Origin: Anaerolineales bacterium UBA5195
GTDB lineage: Bacteria > Chloroflexota > Anaerolineae > Anaerolineales > Villigracilaceae
Direction of reading: 5' to 3'
Length of the DNA stretch: 64,000 nucleotides
Assembly: GCA_002412925.1 (NCBI GenBank)
Contig: DHVZ01000081.1
Coordinates: 18,558-82,557 of the forward strand
The notes under the pieces were generated by a model. It saw nothing but the letters and a program-made list of their open reading frames with translations. It searched no databases and was not told where the DNA came from. The first letter of the stretch is position 1. The number at the start of each line of letters is the position of its first letter. Below are positions 16,795 through 22,979 of the stretch, piece after piece. The position numbers were made by a program, and so were the translations under genes.

Positions 16795-17901
16795 ATGCAA
16801 CGCGTTTTTATCAGTTATTCGCGCAAGGACATCGAATTTGCCCGCCAACTGTCGGGTGATCTGGAGAAAGCTGGTTTCAAGGTCTGGTGGGATATTTCTG
16901 ACCTGAAGAGCGGCGACGAGTGGGTCCGCACGATCCCGGCGGCGATCGAAGCCAGCCGGTATTTCATCATCCTGCTCTCGCCCGATGCGGTTGCTTCCCA
17001 GTGGGTCGAGCGAGAATACCTGCATGCCCTGAACCTGCGCCGGAAGGTCATCCCGCTCATGGTCCGGCCGTGCAGTGTGCCTTTTGCGCTGGCCAACATT
17101 AATTATCTCGATTTCACCGTTTCAGACCCTGTGACCAGTTTTAATCGGTTACTTGCCGACCTTGAGTATACTGGTGAGCCGGTTGTTGCGACAACACTGC
17201 CGAAAAAGAGGCTGCTGCCCTTGCCGCCCAGCCTGGTCAGGTTCGAGCGTGTCATCCTGGCCGGGTTGGTTTTGGCGCTGTTTATTTTGTCATTCTTTGT
17301 TTTCAAGTCTTTCACCCCGGTCATTCCAACCCCGACTTCCACTGCCAGCCCATCGCCAAGCTGGACGGTGACACCCACCCGCGAGCTGACTGCCACTCAA
17401 CCAGCTACGCCCACGCTCACGCCCTCCCTGACCTCCACCGAGACATCCCTGCCAGAAATTACAATGACGCCATCTTCAACCAGGGAAGCCGTTCTCAGGG
17501 TGGAGCTTTGCATCCGAACGGATTTCACCACCCTGGTGCGCACTGGGCCGGGGAAAGCCTTCGGATATTTATCTAACCCCTTGAAAGGGGATGACTGCCT
17601 CCTGTTCAGCGCGAGGAACGAAGACAGCACCTGGTTTATGATCGCTCCCCGGCAGCCTGATGCGCGCTTCCGCGAATTTGAGTATGGCTGGGTCTCGAAT
17701 TTCACCCTGGATTTGGAAAGCGCGGGGACGTTTTCACTGCCGGTTGGCACTCCCCTGCCAACTGCCACACGGATTCCCAGCTTGACCCCCAGCCCGACAT
17801 CTTCACCCACCGAGACAAACACACCCATCCCGACCGATACGCGCGTGCCGACTTCAACGGCAACAGACCTTCCTGTACTGGAACCAACGCCAACCTCCTG
17901 A
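16795..17901 (+). CDS. Membrane-spanning TIR-domain protein with extracytoplasmic SH3-like domain
   Basis: A 368-residue protein with an N-terminal TIR domain (1-130): box 1 RVFISYSRKD, WWDISDLKSGDEW, then LLSPDAVASQWVEREY, where the Glu after Trp (WVERE) is the candidate NADase Glu. One membrane helix (about 152-172) follows; then a Ser/Thr/Pro linker, a beta-rich domain (about 232-300; LVRTGPGKAFGYLSNPL...WFMIAP...YGWVSN) resembling bacterial SH3b domains, and a Thr/Pro tail. So an outside sensor may be joined to an inside TIR effector. A sigma70-type promoter precedes it. No TPR, NB-ARC or other defence partner is adjacent; a Nudix gene is divergent. TIR call secure, role inferred. Confidence 0.85.
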   Translation: MQRVFISYSRKDIEFARQLSGDLEKAGFKVWWDISDLKSGDEWVRTIPAAIEASRYFIILLSPDAVASQWVEREYLHALNLRRKVIPLMVRPCSVPFALANINYLDFTVSDPVTSFNRLLADLEYTGEPVVATTLPKKRLLPLPPSLVRFERVILAGLVLALFILSFFVFKSFTPVIPTPTSTASPSPSWTVTPTRELTATQPATPTLTPSLTSTETSLPEITMTPSSTREAVLRVELCIRTDFTTLVRTGPGKAFGYLSNPLKGDDCLLFSARNEDSTWFMIAPRQPDARFREFEYGWVSNFTLDLESAGTFSLPVGTPLPTATRIPSLTPSPTSSPTETNTPIPTDTRVPTSTATDLPVLEPTPTS

Positions 17902-17942
17902 TTTTGTAACAGCGCGAATCAATATCTGATAATCACCATTTT

Positions 17943-17971
17943 GGGCAGTGAGAAATCACTGTCCTTTTTAT
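17943..17971 (+). terminator. Intrinsic terminator after the TIR gene
   Basis: Arms 17943-17951 and 17956-17964 form a 9-bp stem (one G-U pair) with a GAAA tetraloop, followed by TTTTTATTT. It ends the TIR transcript and lies just ahead of the E1 promoter region. Confidence 0.7.
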
Positions 17972-17983
17972 TTCGCGATTCGG

Positions 17984-17989
17984 TATAAT
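17984..17989 (+). promoter_or_regulatory. -10 box TATAAT upstream of the E1 gene
   Basis: A perfect TATAAT lies 33 bases before the E1 start at 18023 and after the TIR terminator. No convincing -35 is visible at 17 bases. It is the likeliest promoter of the E1-E2 operon. Confidence 0.45.
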
Positions 17990-18022
17990 CAGAGTGGATT
18001 TGCCCAATTTGCCGGAGGCGCG

Positions 18023-20437
18023 ATGCCCAAGAAAAAGGGTTCTGTTAATCTGCCCCTTGCACCCCACGAGATTATCAAGGATTACCGCCTGGCCTACCAA
18101 TCGCGCCAGGCATCCGTGATTGGCCGCCGCGAAGTCTTGAGCGGCAAGGCCAAATTCGGGATTTTCGGAGATGGCAAGGAAGTGGCCCAACTCGCCATCG
18201 GACGCGCCTTCCGCAAAGGCGACTGGCGTTCCGGTTATTACCGCGACCAGACCTGGATGTTCATGCTGGGGGTGACGAGTCTCCAGGCTTATTTTGCCCA
18301 ACTCTACGCCCATGCTGATGTAAACCACGAGCCCGCCACCGCCGGGCGCGCCATGAACGGTCACTTCGCCTCGCGTTACATCGCCCCGGATGGCTCCTGG
18401 CGCAACCAGACCGAGATGTACAACATCGCGGCGGATGTCTCCCCCACGGCGGCGCAGATGCCGCGCGCGGTGGGGCTGGCCTACGCCTCGCGGCTCTACC
18501 GTCAGCTCCCGGAACTTGCCGGGCAGACGCAGTTCTCCCGTCACGGCGACGAAGTCACCTGGGCGACGATCGGCAACGCCTCCACCTCCGAGGGACTGTT
18601 CTGGGAGTCGGTCAACGCCATTGGCGTCTTGAAATCCCCGGCCATCCTGACCATTTACGACGACGGCTACGGTATCTCGGTCCCCAACCAGTTCCAGATG
18701 GTCAAGGAAAACATCGGTTCGATCCTGAAGGGTTTCGAGCGCGACGCCGAGCAGCCCGCCGAAATGGCCGAGCGCGGCTTCGACCTGTACTCCGTCCGCG
18801 CCTGGGACTACCCGGCGCTGGTCGAGACCTATTTCGCCGCCGCCGAGACCGCGCGTTTATACCACATCCCGGCCCTGGTGCATGTCACCGAGGGCACCCA
18901 GCCGCAGGGGCACAGCACTTCCGGCTCGCACGAGCGCTACAAATCCCCCGAGCGCCTGGCCTGGGAACAGGAATTCGACTGCCTGAAAAAAATGCGCGAG
19001 TGGCTTCTCGCCAGCGACCTGTCCACCGAAAAGGAACTGGCTGCTTGGGAAGCCCACGACCGTGAAACGGTGGAGAACATCCGCAAGGCTGCCTGGGAGG
19101 CCTACCTGACGCCCATCCTGGCCGAGCGCAAGCACCTCCTTGAAATTATGGATGCGCTGGTGCCGGTTAGCAAACATCAGGCTGAGTTGGTGCGGATTCG
19201 GAATGGACTTTTTGCGCTCCCCAGCCCGATCCGGCGCGACATGCATGTCGCCGTTCACGAGGCCTTACGCGCGCTGCGCGACGACCCGTTGCCGGCCGTG
19301 GAAAAACTCAAAGCTTGGAAGCAGGCTGACGAGGCGGTCAACCAGCAGCGCTACGGTTCGCACTTGCAAACCGGCGCGGCGCTCAAGGTAAAAGAAATCG
19401 CCCCGATCTATTCACCCAGCGCTCCCACCCTGATGGGTTTCGAAGTGCTCAACGCCTGTTTCGACGCAGCTTTCACGCGCGACCCGCGCCTGATCGCCTT
19501 CGGCGAGGACGTTGGCCAACTGGGCGATGTCAACCAGGGTTTTCGCGGAATGCAGGAGAAGTACGGCCCACTGCGCGTCAGCGATACCGGCATCCGCGAG
19601 GCGACGATTTTAGGGCAGGCGATTGGGATGGCCATGCGCGGACTGCGCCCGATTGCCGAAATCCAATATCTCGATTACCTGCTGTATGCGCTGCAAATCA
19701 TCAGCGACGACCTCTCGAACCTGCACTGGCGCACCGCTGGCGGACAGAAGGCCCCGGTCATCATCCGCACGCGCGGCCACCGGCTGGAGGGCATCTGGCA
19801 TTCCGGCTCACCCATGGCCGGGATTATGGGATTGGTGCGTGGCCTTTACCTGCTCGTCCCACGCGATATGACCCGCGCCGCCGGTTTTTACAACACCCTG
19901 TTCCAGGCTGACGAACCGGCCATCGTCATCGAAGTGCTGAATGGCTATCGCCAGAAAGAGCGCCTGCCAGATAATGTTGGTGAGTTCAGCCTGCCGTTGG
20001 GCGTACCCGAAATCCTGCGTCCCGGAACGGACGTGACAGTTGTCACCTATGGCGCCTGCTGCCGGATCGCACTCGACGCGGCTGAGAAACTGTCGAAAGT
20101 GGGGATCGAGGCTGAAGTCATCGATGTCCAAAGCCTGCTGCCCTTTGACTTGCACGGAAAAATTGTCGAGTCGCTCAAAAAGACCAACCGGATCCTGTTC
20201 GTCGATGAAGACGTCCCCGGCGGCGCGAGCGCCTACCTGTTCCAGGAAGTGCTCGAAAAACAAGGCGGGTATTTCCACCTCGATTCTGCCCCCAGGACCC
20301 TGACCGGCGCCGCCCACCGCCCCGCTTATGGTTCCGATGGCGATTACTGGTCCAAGCCGAACGCCGAGACGATTTTCGATGCGGTCTATGTGATGATGCA
20401 CGAAGTTGAGCCGGGGAAGTATCCGAAGTTCAAGTAA
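18023..20437 (+). CDS. 2-oxoacid dehydrogenase E1, fused alpha and beta subunits
   Basis: An 804-residue thiamine-diphosphate enzyme that decarboxylates a 2-oxoacid and passes the acyl group to E2. The N-terminal half is E1-alpha-like (TPP/Mg segment IGNASTSEGLFWESVN...YDDGYGISVPN), the C-terminal half E1-beta-like (LIAFGEDVGQLGDVNQG, then IRTRGHRLEGIWHSGSP and LFVDEDVPGGASAYLF). Substrate, pyruvate or branched-chain, is not decided. The usual GDG...NN loop reads GNA...DDG, a known-looking variant of fused E1s. Start ATG 18023 (MPKKKGS) has GGAGG; a longer frame from 17948 overlaps the terminator/promoter region. Its stop TAA is the first triplet of the repeat that frames the next gene. Confidence 0.88.
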   Translation: MPKKKGSVNLPLAPHEIIKDYRLAYQSRQASVIGRREVLSGKAKFGIFGDGKEVAQLAIGRAFRKGDWRSGYYRDQTWMFMLGVTSLQAYFAQLYAHADVNHEPATAGRAMNGHFASRYIAPDGSWRNQTEMYNIAADVSPTAAQMPRAVGLAYASRLYRQLPELAGQTQFSRHGDEVTWATIGNASTSEGLFWESVNAIGVLKSPAILTIYDDGYGISVPNQFQMVKENIGSILKGFERDAEQPAEMAERGFDLYSVRAWDYPALVETYFAAAETARLYHIPALVHVTEGTQPQGHSTSGSHERYKSPERLAWEQEFDCLKKMREWLLASDLSTEKELAAWEAHDRETVENIRKAAWEAYLTPILAERKHLLEIMDALVPVSKHQAELVRIRNGLFALPSPIRRDMHVAVHEALRALRDDPLPAVEKLKAWKQADEAVNQQRYGSHLQTGAALKVKEIAPIYSPSAPTLMGFEVLNACFDAAFTRDPRLIAFGEDVGQLGDVNQGFRGMQEKYGPLRVSDTGIREATILGQAIGMAMRGLRPIAEIQYLDYLLYALQIISDDLSNLHWRTAGGQKAPVIIRTRGHRLEGIWHSGSPMAGIMGLVRGLYLLVPRDMTRAAGFYNTLFQADEPAIVIEVLNGYRQKERLPDNVGEFSLPLGVPEILRPGTDVTVVTYGACCRIALDAAEKLSKVGIEAEVIDVQSLLPFDLHGKIVESLKKTNRILFVDEDVPGGASAYLFQEVLEKQGGYFHLDSAPRTLTGAAHRPAYGSDGDYWSKPNAETIFDAVYVMMHEVEPGKYPKFK

Positions 20438-20466
20438 TCAGTGGTCAGTCATCAGTGATCAGTTTT
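20432..20466 (+). repeat. Left ATCAGT-type repeat framing the four-helix-bundle gene
   Basis: The sequence AAGTAATCAGTGGTCAG... through GATCAGTTTT is a short tandem array of ATCAGT/GTCAGT units. It begins inside the last codons of E1 (stop TAA 20435-20437). The reverse complement of 20910-20942 matches it apart from about one extra 6-8 base unit here. Confidence 0.75.
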
Positions 20467-20478
20467 GATGGAGGATGA

Positions 20479-20919
20479 ATGAGTGCGTTAGATCATGTGC
20501 AAAGTTTTCGGGATTTATTGGTTTACCAGAAATCCCGAAAACTCTCAAAAGAGATTTTTCAGCTAACAAAAACTTTTCCGAAAGAGGAAATGTACTCTTT
20601 AACCGATCAGGTTCGACGGTCTTCGCGCTCAGTTGGCGCGCAAATCGCCGAAGCCTGGGCAAAACGGCGTTATGAAAAGCATTTCGTCAGTAAATTGACT
20701 GACTCTGACGGCGAACAGCAGGAAACGCAGCATTGGATCGGTGTTGCATTTGACTGTGGCTACATTACCGAAAATCAAGGACGCGAGCTGATTGAAAAGT
20801 GCCAGGAAATTGGGCGCATGTTGGCTGGAATGATCTCCAAAGCCGACCTGTTCTGCGGAGAATTGCCCCAAAGCCTCCGTGAAGAATCCGCTGAATACTT
20901 CATCGATTCTGATAACTGA
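20479..20919 (+). CDS. Four-helix-bundle protein, 23S rRNA intervening-sequence (IVP/S23) type
   Basis: A 146-residue, nearly all-helical protein of the four-helix-bundle family first found encoded in 23S rRNA intervening sequences and related to the Avd accessory proteins of diversity-generating retroelements. Family landmarks are SFRDLLVYQKSRKLSKEIF, FPKEEMYSLTDQVRRSS, RSVGAQIAEAWAKRRY and the ETQHWIGVAFDCGYI segment. Many basic residues suggest nucleic-acid binding; function is unproven. GGAGG precedes the ATG. It interrupts the E1-E2 gene pair and is framed by inverted repeats; even its stop codon (TGA 20917-20919) lies within the right repeat. No reverse transcriptase or rRNA is nearby. 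Confidence 0.88.
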   Translation: MSALDHVQSFRDLLVYQKSRKLSKEIFQLTKTFPKEEMYSLTDQVRRSSRSVGAQIAEAWAKRRYEKHFVSKLTDSDGEQQETQHWIGVAFDCGYITENQGRELIEKCQEIGRMLAGMISKADLFCGELPQSLREESAEYFIDSDN

Positions 20920-20942
20920 TCACTGCTCACTGATTACTTTTC
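20910..20942 (-). repeat. Right ATCAGT-type repeat framing the four-helix-bundle gene
   Basis: Read on the minus strand it is AAAGTAATCAGTGAGCAGTG followed by ATCAGTTATCA, matching the left copy at 20432-20466 in inverted orientation. The stop of the four-helix-bundle gene lies inside it. Confidence 0.75.
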
Positions 20943-20952
20943 CGGAGGAATC

Positions 20953-22272
20953 ATGCCCACCAACGTACTCGTCCCCCGCCTGGGTGAAGGCGTCGAAGAA
21001 GTGACCGTCACGAAATGGCTCAAAGCCGTGGGCGATGCGGTCAACGAGTTGGAGCCGCTGCTCGAAGTCAACACCGATAAGGTTGATACCGAAATCCCTG
21101 CCCCGGTTTCGGGCGTTCTGCTGCAAGTATTGCTGGAAGAAGGTGTAGTGGCGAAGGTAGGCGAACTGCTGGCGGTCATCGGGCAGGTGGGTGAATCAGT
21201 AATCAGTGAACAGTTATCAGTAAATAGTAGTGAGATGGCAAAAGAACAGCCGTCAAAAGTCGAAATGCCTACCCTGAGCTTGTCGAAGGGTCAAAAGTCG
21301 GTCGATGGAAAGACATTCGACTTTCAACCTTCGACTGCTAAAGATCTCGGTTTCATCTCCCCGGTCGTGGTCAAAATCGCCGCCGAGCAGGGCGTGGATT
21401 TGCAGCAGATCACAGGCACCGGCCTGGGAGGGCGGATTACGAAAAATGATGTCCTGGCGTTTGTCGAAAAGCGGACGACAGACCGTGGACCACAGACCGT
21501 GGCAGCGCCTCCCGCCTCGGTCCACCGTCCATCGTCCACGGTCGCTCCTTCAACTCACCTGATACCTGACACCAAAACACCTGATACCTTAATCAAGCAC
21601 ACCACCATGCGCAAATCAATCGCGGCGCACATGGTTGAGTCCAAGCACACCTCGCCGCATGTCCTGACCGTCATGGAAGTCGATCTGTCACGGGTGGCAG
21701 CGCACCGCGCGGCTAACAAAGCGACGTTCGAACGTGACGGCGCCAAACTGACCTTCACGGCTTATTTCATGGCCGCGATTGTGGCCGGGTTGAAAGCTTA
21801 TCCGCTGGTAAATTCGTCCTGGTCGGATGAGGGTGTCATCGTCCATTCAGCCATCAACCTGGGCATGGCCGCTTCGCTCGGCGAGGAGGGGCTGATTGTC
21901 CCAGTCATCAAAAGCGCGGATGGCTTGTCCCTGCTGGGGGCAGCGCGCGCCATCAACGATCTGGCCGCCCGCGCCCGCGCCAAAAAACTCCAGCCGGATG
22001 AAGTCCGGGGCGGCACGTTCACGTTGACCAACCACGGAGTCAGCGGCTCGCTCTTTGCCATGCCGATCATCAACCAGCCGCAGTGCGGCATCCTGGGTGT
22101 CGGCGCGCTGCAAAAACGGGCGGTGGTTGTCACCGATTCGTTCGGCAACGACTCCATTGCCATCCGTCCGATGGTTTACCTATCCTTCGTGTTCGACCAT
22201 CGCATCCTGGACGGCGCTTCCGCAGATTGGTTTCTGGCCAAGGTCAAGGAAACGCTGGAGAACTGGGGTTAG
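20953..22272 (+). CDS. Dihydrolipoamide acyltransferase (E2) of a 2-oxoacid dehydrogenase complex
   Basis: A 439-residue E2 core enzyme that carries acyl groups on lipoyl-lysine and transfers them to CoA. The lipoyl domain is residues 1-78, with Lys43 in NTDKVDTEIP; a peripheral subunit-binding domain lies at about 131-170 (ISPVVVKIAAEQGVDL...GLGGRITKNDVLAF); the catalytic domain is about 214-439, with His416 in FDHRILDGA. Both linkers are unusual: DNA 21194-21330 and 21474-21588 is made of dispersed-repeat sequence translated in frame. GGAGG precedes the ATG. E1 lies upstream across the inserted four-helix-bundle gene; E3 is at 25065. Assignment is secure; the acid substrate is not. Confidence 0.93.
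   Translation: MPTNVLVPRLGEGVEEVTVTKWLKAVGDAVNELEPLLEVNTDKVDTEIPAPVSGVLLQVLLEEGVVAKVGELLAVIGQVGESVISEQLSVNSSEMAKEQPSKVEMPTLSLSKGQKSVDGKTFDFQPSTAKDLGFISPVVVKIAAEQGVDLQQITGTGLGGRITKNDVLAFVEKRTTDRGPQTVAAPPASVHRPSSTVAPSTHLIPDTKTPDTLIKHTTMRKSIAAHMVESKHTSPHVLTVMEVDLSRVAAHRAANKATFERDGAKLTFTAYFMAAIVAGLKAYPLVNSSWSDEGVIVHSAINLGMAASLGEEGLIVPVIKSADGLSLLGAARAINDLAARARAKKLQPDEVRGGTFTLTNHGVSGSLFAMPIINQPQCGILGVGALQKRAVVVTDSFGNDSIAIRPMVYLSFVFDHRILDGASADWFLAKVKETLENWG
21194..21330 (+). repeat. Dispersed repeats forming E2 linker 1
   Basis: Three repeat types follow each other inside the reading frame: an ATCAGT array (21194-21225), AAAAGTCGAA / TTCGACTTT units (around 21255-21265, 21292-21301 and 21317-21326) and the palindrome ACCCTGAGCTTGTCGAAGGG (21271-21290). 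They encode the region ESVISEQLSVNSS to FDFQPSTAK between the lipoyl and subunit-binding domains. Confidence 0.7.
21474..21588 (+). repeat. Dispersed repeats forming E2 linker 2
   Basis: A GACCGTGGACCACAGACCGTGG stretch and its inverted partner CGGTCCACCGTCC...CCACGGTC (21476-21543) are followed by two CACCTGATACCT-type units (21556-21588). In frame they encode TTDRGPQTVAAPPASVHRPS and THLIPDTKTPDTLIK, the linker before the catalytic domain. Confidence 0.65.
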
Positions 22273-22275
22273 AAT
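22270..22275 (+). promoter_or_regulatory. -10-like TAGAAT six bases before the methyltransferase start
   Basis: TAGAAT overlaps the E2 stop codon (TAG 22270-22272) and ends six bases before ATG 22282, the spacing seen at other probable leaderless starts here. No Shine-Dalgarno better than AGGGG at 22276-22280 is present, and that is too close to be ideal. Confidence 0.35.
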
Positions 22276-22281
22276 AGGGGT

Positions 22282-22905
22282 ATGACAACTTATTTCGACG
22301 AACGCGCCAAAGACTGGGACGCCAATCCGATGCGGGTGGAACGCGCCAAAACGGTGGCGAAGGCCATCCGCGAAACCCTTCCGCTGCGACCGGGAATGAC
22401 CGCCCTCGAACTGGGCTGCGGCACCGGGCTGTTGAGTTTTGCCCTGCAGCCAGATTTCGCTTCGATTACGCTGGCGGATACGTCACAGGGCATGTTGGAT
22501 GTTCTGGCCGAGAAAATCAAAGCCGCCGGGGTGGGGAACATGCACCCGCTGCGACTCGACCTGGCCTCCGACCCGCTGCCCGCCTCCCGTTTCGACGTGA
22601 TCTACTCGCTGATGACCCTGCACCACATCCCCGACACCGACCAGATCCTGCGCCAGTGCCATGCCCTGACCATCCCCGGCGGCTGGCTCTGCCTCGCCGA
22701 CCTGGACAAGGAGGACGGTTCCTTCCATCAGGACACCCCCGATTTCGATGGCCACGACGGTTTCGATCGTGAGTCGCTCCAGCGTCAGGTCGAAGCCGCC
22801 GGGTTTGGAGAGGTGCGCTTTGCAACCGCCTTTTACGCCAGGAAACAAATCGATGGCCTTGAAAAAACCTTCCCCATCTTCCTGATGACAGCTTCTTGCG
22901 CTTAA
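22282..22905 (+). CDS. Class I SAM-dependent methyltransferase
   Basis: A 207-residue methyltransferase of the Rossmann class I type. The SAM-binding motif I is LELGCGTGLLSF (about 42-53), followed by acidic LADTSQGML, and motif IV-V FDVIYSLMTLHHI with GGWLCLADLDKEDG. The substrate is not predictable; the family includes small-molecule and lipid methylases. It begins nine bases after the E2 stop and may share its transcript, or start from the TAGAAT box. The end of the gene is followed by a weak hairpin before the convergent GT-C-like gene. Confidence 0.85.
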   Translation: MTTYFDERAKDWDANPMRVERAKTVAKAIRETLPLRPGMTALELGCGTGLLSFALQPDFASITLADTSQGMLDVLAEKIKAAGVGNMHPLRLDLASDPLPASRFDVIYSLMTLHHIPDTDQILRQCHALTIPGGWLCLADLDKEDGSFHQDTPDFDGHDGFDRESLQRQVEAAGFGEVRFATAFYARKQIDGLEKTFPIFLMTASCA

Positions 22906-22913
22906 AAAGGCCT

Positions 22914-22942
22914 CCTGCGATTGCTCAAGGCGAAATCGCAGG
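22914..22942. terminator. Weak hairpin between convergent genes
   Basis: Arms CCTGCGATT (22914-22922) and AATCGCAGG (22934-22942) pair around an 11-base loop, between the methyltransferase and the GT-C-like gene. No T-run follows; terminator function is uncertain. Confidence 0.4.
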
Positions 22943-22979
22943 GCAAATTCAAGAGCTGTCCCAAAGAGTTACCCGGCAC

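Larger units (their letters stand above)
20435..20942. mobile_element. Candidate small mobile unit: inverted repeats plus four-helix-bundle gene
   Basis: About 0.5 kb between E1 and E2 consists of a single gene of the 23S rRNA intervening-sequence-protein type, framed by inverted ATCAGT-type repeats whose outer ends coincide with the E1 stop codon and the spacer before the E2 ribosome site. No transposase is present. The layout (seen) suggests insertion as a unit into an E1-E2 operon (inferred); mobilisation mechanism is unknown. Confidence 0.5.

Noticed and set aside
16795..17901. Typical anti-phage TIR operon (for example Thoeris)
   Set aside because: No ThsA-like, SIR2, NB-ARC or other effector gene is adjacent, and the protein has its own outside domain.
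17948..18022. N-terminal extension of E1
   Set aside because: It would be read through the TIR terminator and the TATAAT box; ATG 18023 has a strong GGAGG and gives the expected family start.
20435..20942. Diversity-generating retroelement
   Set aside because: The four-helix protein is Avd-related in fold, but there is no reverse transcriptase and no template/variable repeat pair nearby.
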